Source: Bacillota bacterium (GTDB taxonomy: Bacteria; Bacillota; Sulfobacillia; JAJYWN01). Taken from it: 40,897 bases of DNA. The stretch covers positions 1 through 40,897 of the forward strand of contig JAJYWN010000062.1 of the NCBI GenBank assembly GCA_021791495.1, given 5' to 3'. This document shows positions 34,913-40,897 of the stretch, in pieces. How positions within the stretch are numbered: position 1 is the first letter of the stretch; the number at the start of each line of letters is the position of its first letter. Under the pieces are notes generated by a model, which made no database searches, was not told the DNA's origin, and saw nothing but the letters and a program-made list of their open reading frames with translations. A program made the translations under genes and the position numbers.

Positions 34913-35542
34913 CTACCTTCCCGCCTCGGCCGCCCGGCTGAGCAGCGCCTCCGCCCGCTTGGTGTTAAACACGCCACAGACGCACTGGCGTCCCAGCTCC
35001 ACGGCGGCTTCCGCCACAGGGCGCCGCCCCGCGCGCACGTCCTCGATCATCTGTAGCACAAGGTTACGAGCCACCAGCCCGTGCCCGCACATGGTGGTAA
35101 CGGCCAGAACTGACGGTGGCGGCAGCCGCGCCGTATCGCCCCACACCCCGAAAGACTGGTTGGTGGTGTGTGGCGCCAGCCCGACCTCGCCCGCCAGGCG
35201 GGCCACCTCCCCGCACAGCCCCGAGACAACGATGCTGAGGCCGATCCCCGAATCCTTGATGGCCTGGAGAGCGCGCGCCACCGTCGCGGCGTCGGTGAAC
35301 ACGGCATGGAAGATGCCGGACTGCCCGCAAACCTTGGCGATCTTCTTCGGGTCGGTGGTGAGGCTGGTCCCGTTTCGGAGATCGCCCATATTCACGGGGT
35401 TGAAGGCCAGCAGGGTCTCGGCCAGCTGCTGGAATTTAGGGGTTGAGTCGTCGCGGTTCACGCCCTTGGCCGCCATGGCGAGGATTACGAAATCACCAGC
35501 TAGGTCTGGCGGGCTGCCTGCCCGGTGCAGTGTGTGGGTCAT
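34913..35542 (-). CDS. Unrecognised 209-aa protein paired with a ferredoxin-fusion gene
   Basis: The 209-aa protein appears soluble. Recognisable stretches are GVNRDDSTPKFQQLAETLL, SGLCGEVARLAGEVGLAPHTTNQSFGVWG, TTMCGHGLVARNL and a final CVCGVFNTKRAEALL. The conserved-looking cysteines and histidine in the last two could bind metal or a cofactor, but I do not recognise the family. The ATG at 35542 follows AAGGAGGAG, which lies inside the end of the ferredoxin-type gene; the two stop and start eight bases apart, so they are translated as a pair. Their association suggests a redox function. Confidence 0.7.
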   Translation of the reverse strand: MTHTLHRAGSPPDLAGDFVILAMAAKGVNRDDSTPKFQQLAETLLAFNPVNMGDLRNGTSLTTDPKKIAKVCGQSGIFHAVFTDAATVARALQAIKDSGIGLSIVVSGLCGEVARLAGEVGLAPHTTNQSFGVWGDTARLPPPSVLAVTTMCGHGLVARNLVLQMIEDVRAGRRPVAEAAVELGRQCVCGVFNTKRAEALLSRAAEAGR

Positions 35543-35549
35543 CGCGCCG

Positions 35550-36281
35550 TCACTCCTCCTTAAAGGAGGGGCGGCCCAGCCCCACGTTGGTCTTGCCATT
35601 GGGGTAGGGGGTGATGCCGAGCGCCCGTGCCACCTTGGTCTGGGGCGTCGAGCCGTCGGTGTCCACCCGCGCCGCCACCGAAACGCTGAAGACGGTTTCA
35701 AGGGAGGGGGCCAAGGCCAACACAGCCTGAAGGACGGTGGCGGCCGACTCCTCGGGGACGTCGCCTTCGACGATGGCTGAGAGGACGCGCTCGCCCAGCA
35801 CTTCCTCTTTGAGGCGGCCCGTCGCCGGATCGGCCATGATCTGGGTCACCGGGTTGGCCGGCTCGAACTTCACGCCCAGGCCGGCCATGGCGCGCGCCAC
35901 CCTCTCGACCTCGCGGAAGGTCGTCCCCACGCCGGGGCGGCCGATCTCAATGGCCAGGCCGATGCGCCCGCGGCGGTAGCGTCCGGTGACATCGTTGGTC
36001 TTCATTTCCTCCGTCCCACGGCCCGGGATGTCGGTGCCGACGTGGACTACGAGGGGGTCGGAGAAGGCCGAGCGCAAGACGCGCGGCCAGGCGGACGGCG
36101 TGGTCTTGAAGGCGCCGGTGGGGCAGACGTCGGCGCGCAGGCAAACGCCGCACTCGACGCATTGGTCGGTGTTAACCTTGGAAGTCAGGCCGGTCGCCTC
36201 GTCGAGGGCGATGGCCCCGACCGGGCAGTAGGGGATGCAGGCGCCGCATCCGGTGCAAAGCTCTTGGTCGATCTCCGTCAC
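35550..36281 (-). CDS. Two-[4Fe-4S] ferredoxin fused to an unknown domain
   Basis: The protein (243 aa) starts with a bacterial-type ferredoxin domain: cluster one Cys9, 12, 15 and 19 in CTGCGACIPYCP, cluster two Cys41, 44, 47 and 53 in CVECGVCLRADVCP. The last gap of cluster two is longer than usual (CxxCxxCxxxxxCP). From about residue 75 follows a domain of about 165 residues with GTEEMKTNDVTGRYRRGRIGLAIEIGRPGVG and TPYPNGKTNVGLGRPSF, which I do not recognise. The GTG at 36281 has GGGGG upstream and starts just before the first cluster; an ATG at 36344 would add 21 residues. It is the first gene of a minus-strand group including the 209-aa partner, amidase and M20 peptidase. Confidence 0.75.
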   Translation of the reverse strand: MTEIDQELCTGCGACIPYCPVGAIALDEATGLTSKVNTDQCVECGVCLRADVCPTGAFKTTPSAWPRVLRSAFSDPLVVHVGTDIPGRGTEEMKTNDVTGRYRRGRIGLAIEIGRPGVGTTFREVERVARAMAGLGVKFEPANPVTQIMADPATGRLKEEVLGERVLSAIVEGDVPEESAATVLQAVLALAPSLETVFSVSVAARVDTDGSTPQTKVARALGITPYPNGKTNVGLGRPSFKEE

Positions 36282-37173
36282 AGGTTGGCCCCCAATATCA
36301 CAAGAGTCTTGGTGCGCAGCGAGAAGGACTGCAGTGACTCTCATCCCTTCGCAATTCTCGTGCCACGGCCGGGGCCCTGCTAAGCGACGACGCGTCTGCC
36401 AATAGGGATCATTTCCAGCGGCGGAAATGGGATCACAAAGCGCGAGGGCGGGTGTCGGCGCTCCCGTTATGCTCCCATTCAGCCCTGCGGTGGGGGTATC
36501 CGCCGCCATTGGGTCGCGGGAGTCAATTCGGGATACTCTTCCGCGATCAACAGGGTATCTTGGGTTTACCCCAGGCTTACCCCAAGATATTGTGCCGGCT
36601 GTCACGAGGAGGCGGGGCGTCTCTGGAGCGAGGGGCGGAGGGCCTTGCCTTCCTTGCCGCTGCTAGAGAGCATGAGTCCACTTTCGCGTTGGCGGACGGA
36701 CGGACAATCCGGGGCATGAGTGGGTTCCGACGGGGCCCGGGTAGGTTTCGACGGTCGGCAGCAGAGGCTCAAAAGGGTTTCCATGTACCCCATGGGGTAT
36801 TACCAATACCCCCCTAGGGTATGGCTCCACGGCAGGGGGTAAACCCAAGATACCTTGCTGTCGAACGAAAAGTGTCTGGAGTTTACTGCACCCCCCAACC
36901 GCTTGGGTGGCGTTGGGAGTAGCGCTACCGGGGAGCACCGGCCGCGGTCTGGCGCCCCGCGCCCGCCGTCCCTCTTTGCGCCGCATCCTTTCCGTCGCGC
37001 GTCGCATCCTAAACCTTGCATCTTAGCCAAAGGCAGGAACGCAGCGCTGTCACGTCCAAGTAACATCGGGCTCTGCGATCACCGGAGTAAGCGCAAGGAT
37101 AGTGCAAGGTATGACCGCAGGTTACCAGACCAATAGCAGGCAATTGACAATGCAGACAGAGGAGGAAACCCCG
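36282..37173. other. Long intergenic region with an inverted-repeat element
   Basis: No gene is supported in these roughly 890 bases. Near the ferredoxin gene a hairpin is formed by CATTTCC (36410-36416) and GGAAATG (36423-36429). Most of the middle is element C, described separately. The last 300 bases before the carboxyltransferase gene look unstructured apart from GC-rich short repeats, with no recognisable riboswitch or T-box. Confidence 0.55.
36554..36854. mobile_element. MITE-like inverted-repeat element C (about 301 bp)
   Basis: GGTATCTTGGGTTTACCCC at 36554-36572 is repeated exactly in inverse orientation at 36836-36854, giving perfect 19-bp ends 301 bp apart. Inside the right end are nested palindromes: TACCCCATGGGGTA at 36786-36799 and GGGGTATT / AATACCCC around ACC. 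The left end has its own fold, TATCTTGGG with CCCAAGATA. No gene lies inside. Size and design resemble elements A and B, but the end sequence differs. Confidence 0.65.
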
Positions 37174-38625
37174 TTGTCATCCGCAACTGAAGCTGCCGCC
37201 GCCGCGTGCCCCGTGGCGCCAACCAGGGCCGTCGGCATTACCGACACCACCTTCCGCGATGGCCACCAATCCCTGCTCGCCACGCGTATGAAGATCGAGG
37301 ACCTCCTTGAGATCGCGCCGGAAATGGACAAGGTCGGCTTCCACTCCATGGAGGTGTGGGGCGGGGCGACCTTTGACAGCTGCATCCGCTTCCTGAACGA
37401 GGACCCGTGGGAGCGCCTGCGCCGCTTGAAGAAAGCCTTGCCGCACACCCCCACCCAGATGCTCCTGCGCGGCCAGAACCTGGTGGGGTATAAGCACTAC
37501 GCCGACGACATCGTCGAAGCCTTCGTCAAGAAGATGCGCGATAACGGCATGGACATCATGCGCGTCTTCGACGCCCTCTCCGACCGCCGGAACATGGCCA
37601 AGGCGATGGAGGTGGCGAAGAAGGTCGGCCTCCACGTCCAGGCCAGCGTGGTCTACACCACCAGCCCGGTCCACAGTAACGAAGGGATGGCCGAGGACGC
37701 GCGCCTGCTGGCCGAGATGGGCGCCGACTCCATTTGCGTGAAGGACATGGCCGGCATCATGAACCCTTACGACGGTTACGACCTGGCGCGGCGCGTGAAG
37801 GCCGCCGTCCCGGACCTCCCGCTCCAGTGGCACGCCCACTACACCAGCGGCATGGCGTCGATGGTCTACATCAAGGCCATCGAGGCGGGGGTCGACGTGG
37901 TGGACACCGCCGTCTCGTCGATGTCCATGAGCACCAGTCAGCCACCGACGGAGACCATCATCGCCTTGTTAAAGGGAACGCCGTGGGACACCGGGCTGGA
38001 CCTGGCAAGGCTGACGGACATCGCCGCCTTCTTCACCAAGGTGCGGAAGAAGTACGCCGCCTTCGACGTCGGGATGACCTTGGACACGAACGTCCTGCAA
38101 TACCAGATCCCCGGCGGCATGATTTCGAACTTCACCAGCCAGCTGGCGCAGCAGAACGCCCTGCACCGCCTGAAGGAAGTGCTGGAAGAAGTGCCGCGCG
38201 TGCGGGAGGACCTTGGCTATCCGCCGCTGGTCACCCCGACCAGCCAGATCGTGGGGTCGCAGGCGGCCATGAACGTGCTGGCCGGGCGCTATAAGGTTAT
38301 TTCGAACGAAGTGAAAGCCTATCTACACGGCGAATACGGGCAGCCGCCGGCGCCGATGAACAAGGAGTTGCAGAAGCAGGTCCTGGGCGATGGCGGCGAG
38401 GCCATCACCTGCCGGCCCGCCGACCTCATCCCGCCGGGGTATGCGGAAGCCAAGGCCGGCGCGGCGCCCTACATGATCCAGGAAGAGGATGTCCTCACCT
38501 ACGCCTTGTTCCCGCCTAACGCCACGAAGTTCTTCCAGGAGCGGCTGGCGGCCTCGGCTAAGGTCGACTCCAAGCTGCTGGAGGAGTCGAAGAAGAACAG
38601 CCCGCTGCCGTATCATCCGGTGTAA
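37174..38625 (+). CDS. Carboxyltransferase subunit (pyruvate carboxylase B / oxaloacetate decarboxylase alpha type)
   Basis: The 483-aa protein has the TIM-barrel carboxyltransferase domain: ITDTTFRDGHQSLLATRM, the catalytic lysine region CVKDMAGIMNP, the metal histidines in WHAHYTSGMA, and the accessory segment GGMISNFTSQL. It moves CO2 between biotin and pyruvate/oxaloacetate or a CoA ester. It ends after about 480 residues with no biotin-lysine MKM motif, so the biotin carrier must be a separate protein, not in the window. The TTG at 37174 is preferred because GAGGAGG lies eight bases upstream; ATG 37150 is possible. It converges with the antitoxin gene. Confidence 0.9.
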   Translation: MSSATEAAAAACPVAPTRAVGITDTTFRDGHQSLLATRMKIEDLLEIAPEMDKVGFHSMEVWGGATFDSCIRFLNEDPWERLRRLKKALPHTPTQMLLRGQNLVGYKHYADDIVEAFVKKMRDNGMDIMRVFDALSDRRNMAKAMEVAKKVGLHVQASVVYTTSPVHSNEGMAEDARLLAEMGADSICVKDMAGIMNPYDGYDLARRVKAAVPDLPLQWHAHYTSGMASMVYIKAIEAGVDVVDTAVSSMSMSTSQPPTETIIALLKGTPWDTGLDLARLTDIAAFFTKVRKKYAAFDVGMTLDTNVLQYQIPGGMISNFTSQLAQQNALHRLKEVLEEVPRVREDLGYPPLVTPTSQIVGSQAAMNVLAGRYKVISNEVKAYLHGEYGQPPAPMNKELQKQVLGDGGEAITCRPADLIPPGYAEAKAGAAPYMIQEEDVLTYALFPPNATKFFQERLAASAKVDSKLLEESKKNSPLPYHPV

Positions 38626-38651
38626 GCAGCGTCGTCAAAGCCCTGGTGGGG

Positions 38652-39533
38652 CTAGTCCAGCCGGGTCAGTTTCAACTCCCGAATCTTGTCAAAAATAGCG
38701 GTATTGGCGCCCTGAAGCAGGGGTGCCTTTCCGTTCCTTATCTGGACTTTTGCCGCCGGCTGCCACCCATCATCTATGCGCAGCTCCGCGGCGAATGCAC
38801 CGTTCCACGGTGACCAGAGGACCAGGCTCACAGTGGCAATGGTCGCATCATAGGTCAGAGCACCGCAATCTTTCATATTAGTCATGTCATATAGCAGGTG
38901 CGATCCGGTACCATAGCTAGCTGGAGCCTCTCCTACGGCGGAACCGGCGGCTACAGACTCTCCCGCAGAGACTGCCGGCCTGACGGCAGCTTCCGGTTCG
39001 GGGGCGACTTTCTTTACCGATAAGGAAACAGTCGCGGCCCTCCTAGCCTTGGCAATCTTCTTCCCGAGGCTACTCCCGAATACCGCAGCCCTAGCGCATA
39101 GGAACTCTAGGACATCTACCTGCCGATTCTCAAGAGAATCGCTGATCAACCTCAGTATTGAGTCAGTCATCCGGGATTGGTGGAACTGCCGTCTGGGTGA
39201 TTCCCAATTACGAACGGATTGCCGAGTCGTTCCCAGAAGGCGGGCGAAGTCAATCGCGGAAAGCCCGAGTCTTCCCCTCAGTGATCGGATCTCTTGCGGG
39301 GACATGAAGTCCCTGGCGTGGAAATCCTCATAGGCTTTGTGCCATCGCTCAAGCTCCTTGTACATGACGTTCCAGTTGCCACACTTGTCACAGACTTCAA
39401 CAACAGCGTTTTCAACAACGAAAGGATTTCCTTCGACGGCTGTTTCGTATTTAGGGAATATAGTCGTCCTCATGATTCCCTTTTCGCACTGGTCGCAAGG
39501 GTACCCGGACTGTTCCTCGGCCGTCACGTTCAA
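38652..39533 (-). CDS. MqsA/YgiT-type antitoxin with an extra C-terminal domain
   Basis: The 293-aa protein starts with a YgiT-type zinc finger (YPCDQCEKG and VEVCDKCGNW) followed by a helix-turn-helix of about 55 residues (MSPQEIRSLRGRLGLSAIDFARLLGTTRQSVRNWE), the layout of MqsA-family antitoxins that repress their own operon. Antitoxins of this kind are usually about 100-170 aa. Here an Ala/Pro/Val-rich linker (about 170-215) leads to a further domain to the end, which I do not recognise. The TTG at 39533 overlaps the toxin stop; GTG 39527 is an alternative. Gene order, toxin first, is that of mqsRA. Confidence 0.78.
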   Translation of the reverse strand: MNVTAEEQSGYPCDQCEKGIMRTTIFPKYETAVEGNPFVVENAVVEVCDKCGNWNVMYKELERWHKAYEDFHARDFMSPQEIRSLRGRLGLSAIDFARLLGTTRQSVRNWESPRRQFHQSRMTDSILRLISDSLENRQVDVLEFLCARAAVFGSSLGKKIAKARRAATVSLSVKKVAPEPEAAVRPAVSAGESVAAGSAVGEAPASYGTGSHLLYDMTNMKDCGALTYDATIATVSLVLWSPWNGAFAAELRIDDGWQPAAKVQIRNGKAPLLQGANTAIFDKIRELKLTRLD

Positions 39534-39874
39534 TCACCACCCTCCCGTCCCTCGATGTAGTGTTTCGCACTGATAACCTGGTAGATCCGCTGGCCACCAA
39601 GGAGCACAATCTTTCCACAAGTGTAGAACGCGCAACCTCCGGTGTCTGGTCCCCGAACGACATATCGAAGCCCATCGAGGGCTTGCCCGTCTGTCTCGGC
39701 TTTGACCACGCGTCTGGCGTTAGTGAGGCATGTGCGGACATCATCGTAGGTGAAGTCGCCGTCGGCAACACGTTCGATCACATGCCCGGTATAGGCGATT
39801 CTGAAGTCACTAGCGAGGGCTCTGATGACCTGCAGCCGGTCTTCCTTCTCGGGTCCGGAGAGGGTGACGATCAT
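39530..39874 (-). CDS. DUF4258-like putative toxin
   Basis: The 114-aa protein has FRIAYTGHVIERVADGDFTYDDVRTCL, close to the His-containing segment of DUF4258 toxin-like proteins, followed by beta strands and a late VISAKHYI. Members are thought to be RNA-targeting toxins related in fold to RelE/MqsR, so this is probably the toxin of a type II system. The start may be ATG 39874 (AGGTG upstream) or TTG 39886. Its stop overlaps the antitoxin start, so the two are translated together. Toxicity is inferred. Confidence 0.72.
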   Translation of the reverse strand: MIVTLSGPEKEDRLQVIRALASDFRIAYTGHVIERVADGDFTYDDVRTCLTNARRVVKAETDGQALDGLRYVVRGPDTGGCAFYTCGKIVLLGGQRIYQVISAKHYIEGREGGD

Positions 39875-39965
39875 GCCACACCTCAAGGCCCCCCAAGTTC
39901 TTCCATGTAACGTTACTGTACACTTTTACGACTGCGGACGTCAAATACTTAACACTTCCGGACCC

Positions 39966-40895
39966 CTACAGGACTTTTCGGTACAGCACGAAGCTCCTCG
40001 TCACCTGGCAGCCCATGCGCTCGTAGAAGGCCACATTGCGCCCGCCGGCCCACCCGAACCACAGGTACCGGCTGCCGCGCGCCCGCGCCCGCTGGACCAT
40101 GTTCCAGAAGATGACCGCCCCGATGCCGCGGTTCCGGAGGTCGGGTCGGACGCCGAAGGGGCCGAATCGCCCCGGCATCCCGCGCGGCGGGTCGTTGTAG
40201 GTGTTCTCCCACTGGGCGCAGCCGACGATCTCAAGGTTAGGGGCGCCGCCGGCCGCCGTCGCGCCGCCGCCGCCGGCCACCGCCGAGTCATCCATGGTCG
40301 CCACCACGATTTCCAGGTTCTCGTGCTGGAGCCCGTCCCGCACCGACGGCGCCCAATCGGGAAAATGCTTCTCCACAAAATCCAGCAGCGGCAAGGTGTC
40401 CTCCACCTGGAAACCCCGCACTTCGATGCCCTCCAGCGACAGCATGGCCTCGCGCTCCCGCACCCAGGCCGGCGTCGCCGCCCGCTCCAAGGCGCGCCCC
40501 ATCGCCACCGGCGCCGCCACCCTTGTGAAACCGTTCATTGCCAAGAAAGAGTGGGTATCGACGTAGTCCACGTCCACTCCGGGGGTCACATAATAAGGAA
40601 CATATCCGCCACACCGCAGCTCCCGGCAGCCGTGGCCCCGTAGATACTCGATGGCCACACTGAGCAGGGCCGTGGCCACCCCGTGCCGCCGCTGCTGCGG
40701 CTCGACGAAGAAGACGTTGAGGTAACCCCGGCCCGGCTCCAGGCCCAGCGTGCCAAGGGGGAACCGCCGCACGACCACCTGCAGGAAGCCGAGGTTCCCG
40801 AGGTACGCGAGCCCCGGGATGCTGATGAAGGTCAGCGCGCTGGTCTCGCTGGCGACGATGGAGAACAGCACCGCCCACCAGCATCCTCGAAACGG
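39966..40895 (-). CDS. Partial GNAT acetyltransferase with a sodium/solute symporter N-terminus
   Basis: The frame is open at the right edge. Its first visible residues, WWAVLFSIVASETSALTF and then AYLGNLGFLQVVV, match the first helices of sodium/solute (SSS) symporters. After about position 40770 the sequence becomes acetyltransferase-like: the acetyl-CoA motif FFVEPQQRRHGVATALL, then a second GNAT domain with FGVRPDLRNRGIGAVIF and ending FYERMGCQVTRSFVLYRKVL. The first GNAT domain lacks its N-terminal strands. A low-complexity Ala/Gly stretch (GGGGATAAGG) sits in the second domain. This may be a real gene fusion by deletion, or a chimeric join near the end of the assembled sequence. Confidence 0.75.
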   Translation of the reverse strand, partial: PFRGCWWAVLFSIVASETSALTFISIPGLAYLGNLGFLQVVVRRFPLGTLGLEPGRGYLNVFFVEPQQRRHGVATALLSVAIEYLRGHGCRELRCGGYVPYYVTPGVDVDYVDTHSFLAMNGFTRVAAPVAMGRALERAATPAWVREREAMLSLEGIEVRGFQVEDTLPLLDFVEKHFPDWAPSVRDGLQHENLEIVVATMDDSAVAGGGGATAAGGAPNLEIVGCAQWENTYNDPPRGMPGRFGPFGVRPDLRNRGIGAVIFWNMVQRARARGSRYLWFGWAGGRNVAFYERMGCQVTRSFVLYRKVL

Positions 40896-40897
40896 CG

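Overview
The window is about 41 kb of GC-rich DNA from a bacterium. An RNA polymerase delta subunit (rpoE) directly upstream of CTP synthase (pyrG), strong AGGAGG ribosome binding sites, frequent GTG and TTG starts, and PEGA and Yip1 membrane proteins point to a high-GC member of the Bacillota (Firmicutes). Its gene content fits an anaerobe or facultative anaerobe that lives on peptides and amino acids. I cannot name the genus. No rRNA, tRNA or CRISPR array was seen.

Layout. (1) 1-631: the end of a protein built of xPGTG pentapeptides resembling elastin repeats. (2) 897-3516: pyruvoyl-dependent arginine decarboxylase, an aminopropyltransferase and an agmatinase-family hydrolase, in the order of an arginine to agmatine to spermidine route. 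(3) 3628-7751: first lysine-fermentation block, with 3,5-diaminohexanoate dehydrogenase, lysine 2,3-aminomutase and a probable KamB reactivase subunit. (4) 7765-12456, minus strand: peptide-type binding protein, two permeases and two small membrane proteins. (5) 12599-16047: two coupled paralogous amidohydrolases and an RraA-like protein. (6) 16048-17153: a mobile-element-like inverted-repeat unit and a small ORF. (7) 17154-19207, minus strand: two peptide ABC ATPases, apparently the rest of the split transporter. (8) 19299-24136: a carotenoid-desaturase-like flavoprotein, then lysine 5,6-aminomutase alpha and beta subunits. A second copy of the inverted-repeat unit sits at the kamD/kamE junction. 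(9) 24218-28725: a pseudokinase-PEGA membrane protein, rpoE and pyrG. (10) 29466-31233: SppA protease and a Yip1 protein. (11) 31621-36281, minus strand: M20 peptidase, amidase, and an unrecognised pair (209-aa protein plus ferredoxin fusion). (12) 36282-37173: a different inverted-repeat element. (13) 37174-38625: a biotin-independent-looking carboxyltransferase subunit. (14) 38652-39874, minus strand: a probable toxin-antitoxin pair. (15) 39966 to the right edge: an acetyltransferase whose N-terminus is a sodium/solute symporter fragment.

How the genes may work together (inference). Peptides enter through the ABC system and are broken down by the M20, amidohydrolase and amidase enzymes. Lysine passes to beta-lysine (KamA), to 3,5-diaminohexanoate (KamDE) and to the 3-keto acid (Kdd). 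Arginine is diverted to agmatine and polyamines. The later lysine-fermentation genes (kce, kal, the CoA transferase and kamC) are not in the window.

The most unusual features are the roughly 300-bp inverted-repeat elements, one of which supplies the kamD stop codon; low-complexity in-frame insertions in otherwise conserved enzymes; the N-lobe-less pseudokinase fused to PEGA domains; the unrecognised ferredoxin pair; and the symporter-acetyltransferase junction at the right edge.
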